Below, piece by piece: positions 1 to 7,012 of a stretch of 7,524 nucleotides of DNA. Under the pieces are notes generated by a model. The model was not told where the DNA came from and ran no database searches. It saw only the letters and a list, made by a program, of their open reading frames with translations. The DNA lies in assembly GCA_005778045.1 (NCBI GenBank), contig SXKQ01000059.1:1-7524 (forward strand), in the 5' to 3' direction. Position 1 is the first letter of the stretch. Every line of letters starts with the position of its first letter. A program made the translations under genes and the position numbers. Origin of the DNA: Planctomycetia bacterium (lineage in GTDB: Bacteria > Planctomycetota > UBA1135 > GCA-002686595).

Positions 1-15
1 CCGCGGCTGCGGCAT

Positions 16-979
16 CTACGGCGTCGCTCCGCTCCCGCCTCCGTGCCTACGCCTCGGAGCGCGCCTCGGGGAACTTCGCTTGACGAGAACTGGGGCGAGC
101 ACGACCCGGAACCCGATGTTGCTGTTCGCGATGCCGGGATCGCCTCAGTACCGGATCGCGGAGCGGCAGTAGTCCGAGTCGTAGCTCCAGCTCAGTCCGC
201 GGAAGACCCGGCCCGTGCCGCTCGAAATCGATGCAGACTGATCGCCTTGCAGCGGATATAGCCAGACTCCAAGTCCTCGCACCACTCCAATACGTTGCCG
301 TGCATGTCGTGGAGGCCCCATGAGTCTGCGAGCGCCGAGCCCGCTGTGTGCGATCGGCTTTCGCTCAGGCGGTCGAGAGCGTTGTCAGAGAACCACGTCA
401 TCGCGTCCAGATCGCCGGCGAACACAACCGTCGTCCCGGCGCAGCAGGCGTACTCCCATTCCGCCTCGCCCGGTAGCCGCAATTCGCCGCTGCAGTCATC
501 CAAGCATGCTTGACAGTCATTCCAGCTCACAGTCTCCACGGGATTGAGCGGCGACTTGATACGAGCGGGGTTCGTCCCCATCACCTTGCTCCACTGCTCC
601 TGCTTGACCTCCGTTCGGCTGATTTAGAACGGACGTTCGATCCGGCGGAGGTGCTGGCGCTCGTCTTCAATTCTGTCCCCCTCCGTCTCCCGAGACCCCA
701 TCAGGAATTCCCCGGGCGGGCAGAGCGGCAGCTCGATCCCAGTCTGCTTGTGCCGGATCTTCCACGGCAAGCCTGTCTGCTTCATCCGCGCGCGCCCCGC
801 GGCGTCCGTCACGATCGCTGCGCCGGCTCCAAGGCCACGACCTCGAAGCCCTTCGGCAAGTTCCCATGGCGGCGGTCCTCGCCCTTGGGGCTGCACGAGA
901 ACACCAGCAGCGCCGACTGGACCACGCTGAAGACGCGCCACCGCACCGAATCTCGCGTTGCCAGACGAACGACGTTCAT
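16..979 (-). pseudogene. Decayed SUMF1/formylglycine-generating-enzyme-like lipoprotein
   Basis: This is a broken gene of the SUMF1/EgtB/PvdO (FGE-sulfatase) fold family. It starts at the ATG at 979-977, with a GAGGTG ribosome site 5 nt upstream. The N-terminus (MNVVRLATRDS...) has a hydrophobic stretch ending in VFSC, with Cys at about residue 29, a plausible but imperfect lipobox. LPKGFEVVALEP follows, and then the frame is lost at about 812-823. In the second frame come TGIELPLCPPGEFLMGS and RRIERPF, then TAA at 624-626 where relatives have Tyr (PFYIS), then ISRTEVKQEQW, PVETVSWNDCQ, LRLPGEAEWEYAC and WGLHDMHGNVLEWCED. A second frame change lies in the TATAT at about 255-262. The third frame reads GTGRVFRGLSWSYDSDYC, then TGA at 145-147 where Trp is expected, then GDPGIANSNIGFRVVLAP, and ends at TAG 16-18. 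Intact length would be about 321 residues, normal for the family. Only one cysteine sits in the DSDYCRSAIR region, so even the ancestor probably lacked the paired FGE cysteines. Sequencing error is the alternative, but four lesions favour decay. Confidence 0.85.
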
Positions 980-1008
980 GACCACACCTCGCGGAAGAGA
1001 CTCGGCAT
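976..1008 (-). CDS. Possible 10-residue leader peptide overlapping the SUMF1-like start
   Basis: On the minus strand an ATG at 1008-1006 is preceded, 6 nt away, by GAGGTG (1015-1020). It opens a frame coding for MPSLFREVWS, which ends at TGA 978-976. The TGA shares its bases with the downstream ATG in an ATGA overlap, the usual layout of translationally coupled genes. The peptide has no recognisable function, and a frame this short can occur by chance. The support is the good ribosome site and the exact stop/start overlap. If translated, it would have delivered ribosomes to the now broken downstream gene. Confidence 0.2.
   Translation of the reverse strand: MPSLFREVWS
985..990 (-). promoter_or_regulatory. 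Ribosome binding site of the SUMF1-like pseudogene
   Basis: On the minus strand GAGGTG lies 5 nt upstream of the ATG at 979-977. It fixes that start, which also gives the hydrophobic lipoprotein-type N-terminus. Later in-frame starts would lose the signal peptide. Confidence 0.55.
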
Positions 1009-1120
1009 CGCCCTCACCTCTCGTAGGAGCAAGACAGCCGACCGACGCTGGAGTGCGGTGCCGCGGGTGGGAAATGAGGACACGACCGCCGGCCTAGCAC
1101 CTCTGGCGGGTCTCGCGGGC

Positions 1121-1146
1121 GGGGTGCGAGCGGGAGGGGCGGGGGG
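1121..1146 (+). other. Putative G-quadruplex-forming G-run cluster
   Basis: Four G runs on the plus strand lie at 1121-1124, 1132-1134, 1136-1139 and 1141-1146, separated by loops of 7, 1 and 1 nt. This fits the usual G3+N1-7 quadruplex pattern. The cluster ends 3 nt before an extended -10-like element, so it occupies the place where a -35 box would be. Chance occurrence in GC-rich DNA is a real alternative. Confidence 0.35.
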
Positions 1147-1149
1147 CGC

Positions 1150-1158
1150 TGCTAGAAT
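1150..1158 (+). promoter_or_regulatory. Extended -10-like promoter element for the ATP-grasp operon
   Basis: TGCTAGAAT matches an extended -10 (TGn followed by TAGAAT, five of six bases of TATAAT). It lies 55 nt upstream of the TTG start at 1214, in otherwise GC-rich intergenic DNA. No -35 hexamer is visible, because the expected position is the G-run cluster; extended -10 promoters often do without one. The assignment rests on motif match and position only. Confidence 0.4.
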
Positions 1159-1200
1159 CCGGTGCCCTTCGAAAGTCCCTACCCGCGGCGAGCGCGTCGC

Positions 1201-1206
1201 GAGGAG
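1201..1206 (+). promoter_or_regulatory. Ribosome binding site deciding a TTG start
   Basis: GAGGAG lies 7 nt before TTG at 1214-1216. This strong Shine-Dalgarno match picks the TTG over the open frame that runs further upstream, whose translation is low-complexity and looks non-coding. Confidence 0.65.
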
Positions 1207-1213
1207 CACCGGC

Positions 1214-2515
1214 TTGGCCCAGATCACTCGACGTATCGGTCTCTCCCTCGGCGCGGATGCCTGCTGGCCCATCTGTTTCGAGGAGCTCATGAAGGACCTC
1301 GACCTCGCGTTGCCGGTCGGCAAGGACACGGTGCGCTTCGAGGTCGAGCGCGTGACGATAGATCCGTACGACCTGCGCGCGAAGGTGCCCTACGACCTCG
1401 TGATGGACCGTTTGACGCACTGGTACTCGGTGCGGCGCGAGTGGATCAAGAAGGCCACGCTGATGGACGGCGTGTACGTCTTCAACAACCCGTGGTCCGT
1501 GCAGTCCAACGAGAAGCACACGACCTACGCGGCGATGATGCGCCTTGGGCTGCCGATCCCGACCACTTGGATGGTCCCGCCCAAGGCCTACGACGACAAG
1601 CCCGACCTCGACACGACGCTGGTGCGCTACGCGCGCCTGTTCGATCTCAGCGAGATCGGCGCCAAGATCGGCTACCCGCTGTTCATGAAGCCGTACGACG
1701 GCGGCGGCTGGGTCGGCGTGAGCAAGATCGACGACGATGCCGCGCTGCGCGAGGCCTACGAGAAGTCGGGCAAGTTCGTGATGCACCTCCAGAAGGGTGT
1801 GCTGCCGCACGAGCACTTCTGCCGCTGCATTGGCCTCGGTCCCCAGACGCGCATCATCCGCTACGACCCCTCGGCGCCGCTGCACCGGCGCTACCTGAAC
1901 GACAAGGACTACCTGCCGGACGAGACGCTCGACGTGCTGCGCGACATCACGCTCACGATCAACGCGTTCTTCAACTGGGACTTCAACAGCTGCGAGGCGC
2001 TGTACGAGAAGGGCGAGTGGTTCCCGATCGACTTCGCGAACCCTTGCCCCGACAGTCAGGTGACGAGCCTGCACCGCCACTTCCCGTGGCTCGTGAAGGC
2101 CAAGCTGCGCTGGGCGCTGTACGTAGCCGCCACGAAGAAGAAGCTGCGCCTCAACCACGATTGGCAGCCCTTCTTCGACATCGCCGAAAAGGACCTCCCC
2201 TACCGCGAGAAGCTCTCGCGTTACGCGAAGCTCGCTCGCGAGCGCATGGAGGCCGAGCGCTTCGAGGAGTTCTGCGCCAAGCACCTCTCGCACCTCGACG
2301 AGGTCGCATGGCAGTTCTTCGGCACCGACCGCGCGCGTCACGCCGTGCGCACCAAGGTCGAGGCGCTGTTCCCCAAGCGTGAGTGGGACACGTTCACCGA
2401 GCACTTCTGGAACGAGCTCCAGCTTTGGCGCGCGGAGGACGCAGCGGCGCGCGCCGCAGCGGCGATCCCGGCCAAGTCGGGGCCGAAGACAAAGAAGAGC
2501 TCGGCGCGCAAGTAG
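1214..2515 (+). CDS. ATP-grasp-like protein (putative carboxylate-amine/thiol ligase)
   Basis: The product is 433 residues from the TTG start (MAQITRRIGLSL...), chosen for the GAGGAG site 7 nt upstream. The open frame continues to 866, but that part overlaps the SUMF1-like pseudogene and reads as Arg/Ala/Gly-rich noise. ATP-grasp-like features are: a pre-ATP segment (VFNNPWSVQSNEKHTTYAAM, about residues 90-109) followed by LGLPIPTTW; a lysine and glycine-rich loop in GYPLFMKPYDGGGWVGVSK (about 153-171, Lys159), as expected for the nucleotide-binding beta-strand and flap; and an acidic segment CEALYEKGEWFPIDFANPCP (about 260-279) with Glu, Asp and Asn placed like the metal ligands. From about 320 onward the chain is helical and charged, ending in an Ala/Lys-rich tail. 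Family members ligate a carboxylate to an amine or thiol using ATP; the substrate here is unknown. No signal peptide is seen, so it is probably cytoplasmic. The gene is followed after 2 nt by the esterase-like gene. Confidence 0.75.
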   Translation: MAQITRRIGLSLGADACWPICFEELMKDLDLALPVGKDTVRFEVERVTIDPYDLRAKVPYDLVMDRLTHWYSVRREWIKKATLMDGVYVFNNPWSVQSNEKHTTYAAMMRLGLPIPTTWMVPPKAYDDKPDLDTTLVRYARLFDLSEIGAKIGYPLFMKPYDGGGWVGVSKIDDDAALREAYEKSGKFVMHLQKGVLPHEHFCRCIGLGPQTRIIRYDPSAPLHRRYLNDKDYLPDETLDVLRDITLTINAFFNWDFNSCEALYEKGEWFPIDFANPCPDSQVTSLHRHFPWLVKAKLRWALYVAATKKKLRLNHDWQPFFDIAEKDLPYREKLSRYAKLARERMEAERFEEFCAKHLSHLDEVAWQFFGTDRARHAVRTKVEALFPKREWDTFTEHFWNELQLWRAEDAAARAAAAIPAKSGPKTKKSSARK

Positions 2516-2517
2516 CC

Positions 2518-3261
2518 ATGGGCAAGGCAACCGAGACGTGGCGGTCGGAGCGGCTCGGCCGCGAGATCAAGGTCGTGCGCTGGGGCGAGGAAGGCACGCC
2601 CTTGCTGCTCTTCCCCACCGCGGGCGGCGATGCGGAGGAGATCGAGCGCTTCTGGATGATCGAGGTGCTGAAGGACCTGCTCGAAGAGCGGCGCATCAAG
2701 ATCTACTCCTGCGACTCCACGGCCGGACAAGCGTTGCTCTCGGAGTCGAACAAGGTCGACCATGCTGCGCGCGCGCAACAGCGCTTCGACTCGTTCGTGT
2801 ACCACGAGATCGTGCCCCTGATCCGCAAGGACTGCCGTTCGAGCAGCGTCGAGATCGTGACCGCGGGGGCGTCGATCGGCGCCTATCAGGCGCTCGCCGC
2901 GACCTGCCGCCACCCCGACGTGTTCAAGCTCGCGATCTGCATGAGCGGCACCTACGACCTGCACAAGTTCATGCAGGGCGAACCGAACTCCGATCACCAC
3001 TTCAACACGCCGACGCGCTTCCTCCCCGACCTGCCGGAGGGGCCGCACCTCGAGCTGTTACGCAAGCGCTACATCCTGCTCACGCACGGCAAGGGCAAGG
3101 CGGAGGAACCCGCCCAGTCTTGGCGCGTCGCCGACGCACTCGGTCGCCGCAGTATCCCCAACCGCGTCGTCGAGTGGGGCGAGGAGTGGCCCCACGACTG
3201 GAACACGTGGCGCAAGATGCTCCCGCTCTACATCCGAGAGCTCGTGCCCAAACCGGCGTAG
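2518..3261 (+). CDS. Alpha/beta-hydrolase-fold esterase-like protein
   Basis: The product is 247 residues. The ATG lies 2 nt after the stop of the ATP-grasp gene and has no strong ribosome site, so translational coupling is likely. An upstream in-frame extension to 2383 lies inside the previous gene and is rejected. The N-terminal part resembles putative esterases: a strand-turn segment GTPLLLFPTAGGDAEEIERF at about 26-45, then a nucleophile elbow TAGASIGAYQAL with candidate catalytic Ser119 in GxSxG. The C-terminal EWPHDWNTWRKMLP gives candidate catalytic His226. The acid is not obvious; the acidic pair in GKGKAEEP (about 197-198) or a nearby Asp may serve. No signal peptide is visible, so it is predicted cytoplasmic. 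It should hydrolyse an ester, thioester or amide. Pairing with an ATP-grasp protein suggests that it acts on the ligase product or an intermediate, which is inference. Confidence 0.8.
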   Translation: MGKATETWRSERLGREIKVVRWGEEGTPLLLFPTAGGDAEEIERFWMIEVLKDLLEERRIKIYSCDSTAGQALLSESNKVDHAARAQQRFDSFVYHEIVPLIRKDCRSSSVEIVTAGASIGAYQALAATCRHPDVFKLAICMSGTYDLHKFMQGEPNSDHHFNTPTRFLPDLPEGPHLELLRKRYILLTHGKGKAEEPAQSWRVADALGRRSIPNRVVEWGEEWPHDWNTWRKMLPLYIRELVPKPA

Positions 3262-3296
3262 CGCGGCAGCCCTTGCGAAGAACGCGGCGCAAGCCG

Positions 3297-3303
3297 AAGG
3301 TGG
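3297..3303 (+). promoter_or_regulatory. Ribosome binding site deciding a GTG start
   Basis: AAGGTGG sits 6 nt before GTG at 3310-3312. It supports this start, which also gives a clean basic-hydrophobic N-terminus. A weak inverted repeat (CTTGCG 3272-3277 with CGCAAG 3288-3293) lies just upstream in the 48-nt gap. Confidence 0.55.
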
Positions 3304-3309
3304 CGCGTC

Positions 3310-5913
3310 GTGAAGGGCAGTCGGCAACGAATCTCGGGCGGATTGGGGCTCGCGGCGCTCGCGCTGCTCGCGCTCGTCTTGGTCCTGTGGCTGCGGAACG
3401 AGCTCGGCGGCGCTGCGGAACAGGATGAGCAGTCGAGCGTCCCCGAAGCCCACGCTTCACGCACCTCAGGCTCGGACGCGGGCACGGAGCCCGACCGACT
3501 CTCGTCGGACTCGCGCACGACCTGGGCAGAAGAAGCTCGATCCGAACAGCCCGAAGCCGCCACGGAGCAGGAGCCGGGCGTCGAGCTCCTCGCGATCGTC
3601 GGGGCACATCGCAAGCGTGTCGCGCCCGTCGAGCTGTGGTGGTGGCAGCCGAAGGACTCCGAGAACTGGCAGGAACTGCAGAGCGTCGAGCGCTGGATGC
3701 GATCCGGCGAGCTCGATGCGCGGCTCGCGGAGCAAGCGCAGCAGCTCGCGCCCGATGCCAACGGCATCTTTCACGCACCGGCGCCGCTCGCCGTCGGCTG
3801 CGTCATCGCGCGCGCCGAAGGACTGTGGGGCTGGTCGCTCGTGCTGCGCTCGAGCCCGGACCCGACCTACATCGAACTCGAAGCTGACAAGACCCTGCGC
3901 GTGCGCGTGCTCGACGCGGCCGGCGCCCCCGCACCGCTCGCGCGCGTCGCCTTGCGCCAGCGCTGGCCTGCGGATACGGGCGAGCCCGACATAGCGGACC
4001 TCGCCATGGTGACGACAGATGCCGACGGACTCGCGAGCTTCCCGCACTTCCGCGGGCTCATGCAGGCGGCGTGGGACTTCGATGCGCAGCACGTGCTCAC
4101 CGTCGCGGAGCCGTTCGCACAACCCGTCGAGGTCGAGTTCGATCCGACGCGCCCGCCCGGCGAGACGATCGAGTTGCGCCTTCCAGCGTGCGGCAGCGTG
4201 GTGCTCGAAATCGAAGGCGACGCGCGCGGCGCGCGGTTCTCGCTGGCCTTGGCCTCCGCGAGCGGAGTCGCCGAGGAACTCGAGCTGCAAGGCGGCGACT
4301 TCCTGCGCCCCGCAAGCGACGGTACGGCGAGCTTTCCCTACGTGGGCTTGGGCTTGCTGGTGACGCCAAAGTCCGTGATCGACGGGCGCGTCACGCTTCA
4401 CGAGAGCAGCACGGCTCTCGGGCCGAGCCGACCGGGCGAGGAGCGGCGGCTGCGGATCGACGTGCAGGCCGAACCGAAGCCGGAGCGTCGCATGGTCGGG
4501 ACGCTGGTAGGCCCCGCACTGCGCACGAATGGCATGACGCGCGTCGATATCGAGCTCCGTGGACAAGACCTGAGCGGCGCGGAGTGGACGCAGAATTTGC
4601 GCGTGCTCGTCCTGCCGGACGGTCGCTTCCTGATCCCGCTGCTGCGCGAGGCGGCAGGTCCGACGCAGCTTGAGTTCAGGGTTCTCGGTCCGCGCGACGA
4701 GCTCGTGGGCGAAACCGAGCTGACCGCGATCGCGCACGCGGGGATGGCCGAGCTCGACCTCGGCGAGATCTTCCTCGACGCTCGTTCGGTGCTCGTCGCC
4801 GGTCGCGTCGTCGATCGCGATGGGAAACGCGTCGTCGGCGCGCGCGTCAGCGCGCTTGGCACGCGCACCAGAGGAGCCAGCTTGCAGGCCCGCGGCTGGC
4901 AGCGCTCGCAGGAGCTGCAGACGTACAGCGGACCCGATGGAGCCTTCGAGCTGCGCGGCGAACCGGAGTGGACGGCGCTCGGCGTCTCCGCATGGAGCAG
5001 CGACGGAGCAAGCGAGTTCCGCGTGGTCGAGCCGGGCACCCGCGACGTCGTGCTGATGCTTGCCGCGGACGGCGCGCTCGCGGGCTCGGTCTCGCTGGTA
5101 GGCGGGCTGGCGCGCGAGTACCTGACCGTGACCGTGCGTCCCGAGGGAGAGAGTGTCGCGCGGCGCGGGGCTGCGCCCGCGCGGCGCAGTGAACTCGATG
5201 CCGAGGGCGCGTTCGTTGTGCGTGGACTCGCCTTGGGCTCCTACACGGTCTCCGTGCACGCGTCCGGCGCGCCGGTGGAAGTCGCGCAGGTGCAGGGCGT
5301 GCTCGTCGAGGCGGGCTCGCTCGCGCGCGACCCGCGTCTCGATCCGCTCGAAATCGGGAACTGGAGCGTGCTGCGCGTCCTCGACTCCGAGGGCGAGCCT
5401 GCGAGCCGCGCTGCCGCGCACGTCTTCGACCGCCGAGCTCGACGCTGGATTACTCACGCCATGCCCTCCGGCAAGCTGATGCTGGAACGCGGCACGCCAC
5501 CGCTTTGGTTCGCAACCCCTGGCCATCTCCTCGCGCGCTTCGATCCTGCGTCGGGCACCGACAGCGTGCAGCTCGAGCGCGCGCCGCGTGTGCAGATACA
5601 AGTTGCGCCCGAGTTGCTCGAGGCTCTCGATGGCCTCAAGCTCGAGCTCGTTCTTCAGTCGACCGAGCTCCCGCCCGCCATCGCACGCGGCCGCGCCGAC
5701 CACATCGCGATCGACCGCGCGCTCTCCGAGCCCTTCGCACTCCACCACTCCACGCCGCTCGCGACGCGCCTCGTCCTCACCGGCGCACGCCCCATCGAGC
5801 TCCCCCACCAGCTGCTCGGCAGCGTGCGCGCCGCTTCGAACGGCTCACCGCAGCCCCTCGAACTCCGCTTCACGCCCACCGACCTCGCCACCGCCCTCGC
5901 GCAATCCCGCTGA
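3310..5913 (+). CDS. Membrane-anchored protein with carboxypeptidase-regulatory-like/Ig-like repeats
   Basis: The product is 867 residues from a GTG start with a good ribosome site. The N-terminus is basic (MKGSRQR) followed by a hydrophobic helix at about 11-28 with no signal-peptidase-like site, so it is probably a single N-terminal anchor with the rest outside the cytoplasm. Residues 31-90 form a Glu/Ser/Pro-rich linker. Beta-rich segments follow. The clearest are KTLRVRVLDAAGAPAPLARV with a later TDADGLASFPHF (about 194-245), VLVAGRVVDRDGKRVVGARV with SGPDGAFELRG (about 494-580), DGALAGSVSL with LDAEGAFVVRGLALGSYTV (about 585-680), and WSVLRVLDSEGEPASRAA (about 684-765). The pattern of V-x-D-x-x-G-x-P-x-x-x-A-x-V followed by T-D-x-x-G-x-F is that of carboxypeptidase-regulatory-like/CNA-B-like folds, which bind or scaffold rather than catalyse. 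No enzymatic domain is recognised. It lies 48 nt after the esterase-like gene, possibly in the same operon. Confidence 0.8.
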   Translation: MKGSRQRISGGLGLAALALLALVLVLWLRNELGGAAEQDEQSSVPEAHASRTSGSDAGTEPDRLSSDSRTTWAEEARSEQPEAATEQEPGVELLAIVGAHRKRVAPVELWWWQPKDSENWQELQSVERWMRSGELDARLAEQAQQLAPDANGIFHAPAPLAVGCVIARAEGLWGWSLVLRSSPDPTYIELEADKTLRVRVLDAAGAPAPLARVALRQRWPADTGEPDIADLAMVTTDADGLASFPHFRGLMQAAWDFDAQHVLTVAEPFAQPVEVEFDPTRPPGETIELRLPACGSVVLEIEGDARGARFSLALASASGVAEELELQGGDFLRPASDGTASFPYVGLGLLVTPKSVIDGRVTLHESSTALGPSRPGEERRLRIDVQAEPKPERRMVGTLVGPALRTNGMTRVDIELRGQDLSGAEWTQNLRVLVLPDGRFLIPLLREAAGPTQLEFRVLGPRDELVGETELTAIAHAGMAELDLGEIFLDARSVLVAGRVVDRDGKRVVGARVSALGTRTRGASLQARGWQRSQELQTYSGPDGAFELRGEPEWTALGVSAWSSDGASEFRVVEPGTRDVVLMLAADGALAGSVSLVGGLAREYLTVTVRPEGESVARRGAAPARRSELDAEGAFVVRGLALGSYTVSVHASGAPVEVAQVQGVLVEAGSLARDPRLDPLEIGNWSVLRVLDSEGEPASRAAAHVFDRRARRWITHAMPSGKLMLERGTPPLWFATPGHLLARFDPASGTDSVQLERAPRVQIQVAPELLEALDGLKLELVLQSTELPPAIARGRADHIAIDRALSEPFALHHSTPLATRLVLTGARPIELPHQLLGSVRAASNGSPQPLELRFTPTDLATALAQSR

Positions 5914-5918
5914 GACAT

Positions 5919-5933
5919 CCACGGGCTCCGTGG
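5919..5933 (+). terminator. Short hairpin after the repeat-protein stop
   Basis: CCACGG (5919-5924) and CCGTGG (5928-5933) form a perfect 6-bp stem with a 3-nt loop, starting 5 nt after the stop codon at 5911-5913. It is followed by TTGTCGA, so the U tract is weak. It could be a terminator or an mRNA 3'-end stabiliser at the end of the 1214-5913 operon. Confidence 0.35.
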
Positions 5934-5994
5934 TTGTCGAGATCGCGCGCAGCAGCAGCATGTGTGAGCTGGGGCGACGCCGTCCTCGCATCGG

Positions 5995-7011
5995 ATGACG
6001 CTCGCGGCTCGCGATTCCACGAAGCATCGACGTCGAATCGACACGCGGGCATGGCTGTGGGCGCGCACACTGTGGCGCAAGCAGCACCACATCCAGATCG
6101 TTGTTCTCGCCACGCTCGGCGTGGCTTTCTGCACGACCGTCGGGCAACCGGGAGCCGTCGCACCGCTCGGCTCCGCTACGTCGACGCGAGTCGCCGGCGG
6201 CGGCGAGCCGCGGGCGCAGGAGTAGGCCGCGGCGCCCGCCGCGCGGACCTCGACGGAGGCGCGCGCGCTCGTCCCGCTGCCGTCCGTGTTCGACTTCACG
6301 CGCGGCGGCGGATGGGGCGCGGCGCTGGGGCTCGGCTTCGAATACGAAGCGGCCTACGACGGCTCCGACGAGTATGAGCTCGAGTTCGATCCGGCCGGGG
6401 CGATCCAGTGGCGCAGCGGCGATCACATGCTGTTCTTCGAGGGCACGGAGCTCGGATGGCGCGCGGTGTTCGACGAGAGCTGGCTCCTGCAGGCGGGACT
6501 GCGCTACGAAGACGGCCTCGATCCCTCCGACTCCGAGGACGGAGCGCTCGACGGGATCGCGAAGCGCGATTCGCACCTGACCGGCTTTGTCGAAGTGCGT
6601 CGGGCGCTCGGCAGCGAGTGGCGCAACTGGATCGGCGGGCGAGTGCTCGCGGGCGAGAGCGACTTCGGCGCGCTCGGCGTGCTCGCCGCCGGCCAGCGCT
6701 TCGGGGACGGACTCGACGGCCTGGGCACCGAGGTGTACGTGTTATCGACCTTCGGCGACAGCGCCTTCATCAACAAGGACTTCGGTGTCACCGCGGCAGA
6801 CGCCGCCAGCTCGGGCCTCGCTGAAACGAAGCTCGGCAGCGGGTATCGCTCGACCGGCTTCCAGGTCGTGCACCGCCGGCGCTTCACCGAGCACCTGCAG
6901 CTGATCGCCCAGACCGGGGCCGAGCTCTACAACTCGGAGATCGGCGACAGCCCGATCGCTCTGGGCGACTTCGAGGGCGAGCTCTCGGTGGCTCTCGTCT
7001 GGCAGTTCTGA
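5995..7011 (+). pseudogene. MipA/OmpV-family outer-membrane protein gene split by an in-frame TAG
   Basis: One reading frame runs from ATG 5995 to TGA 7009-7011 and is broken only by TAG at 6223-6225 (codon 77). Before the stop, a basic region is followed by a hydrophobic core (IQIVVLATLGVAF) and GQPGAVAP, a plausible signal peptide with a long n-region. After it, an Ala-rich linker leads to LPSVFDFTRGGGWGAALGLG and beta-strand-rich sequence. YVLSTFGDSAFINKDFGVTA, followed by ADAASSGL (about 255-275), and SEIGDSPIALGDF are MipA/OmpV hallmarks, and the final VALVWQF ends in the Phe typical of outer-membrane barrels. Intact length would be about 338 residues. Family members are outer-membrane barrels; some are linked to murein-enzyme scaffolding. 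No good ribosome site precedes 5995 or the first later start (GTG 6286), and the latter would lack a signal peptide. Readthrough or a sequence error are alternatives; other genes here end in TAG, so general recoding is unlikely. Confidence 0.7.
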
Positions 7012-7012
7012 C

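Noticed and set aside
145..626. Stop-codon reassignment or selenocysteine insertion explaining the stops in the SUMF1-like gene
   Set aside because: Both TAA and TGA interrupt it and two frameshifts are also present. Intact neighbours end normally in TAG and TGA, so recoding would not rescue the frame.
43..1097. Several 60-195-codon plus-strand open frames at the left end
   Set aside because: They lie opposite the SUMF1-like sequence and translate to Arg/Ser/Pro-rich text without ribosome sites or family motifs.
866..1213. N-terminal extension of the ATP-grasp gene to the ATG at 866
   Set aside because: The extension overlaps the SUMF1-like pseudogene on the other strand, is low-complexity, and ignores the strong ribosome site before TTG 1214.
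1094..2530. 478-codon open frame on the minus strand opposite the ATP-grasp gene
   Set aside because: It is the antisense shadow of a GC3-biased gene: Arg/Val/Leu/His-rich, without motifs, and the plus-strand frame has recognisable folds.
3466..5808. 780-codon open frame on the minus strand opposite the repeat protein
   Set aside because: Same shadow effect. Composition is dominated by Arg, Ala, Glu and Leu with no domain pattern, and the plus-strand frame has a ribosome site, a membrane anchor and repeat motifs.
6286..7011. Independent 241-residue gene starting at GTG 6286
   Set aside because: No ribosome site at proper spacing and no signal peptide, although the product is a barrel. The same frame continues upstream into a signal-like sequence, so a split gene is the better reading.
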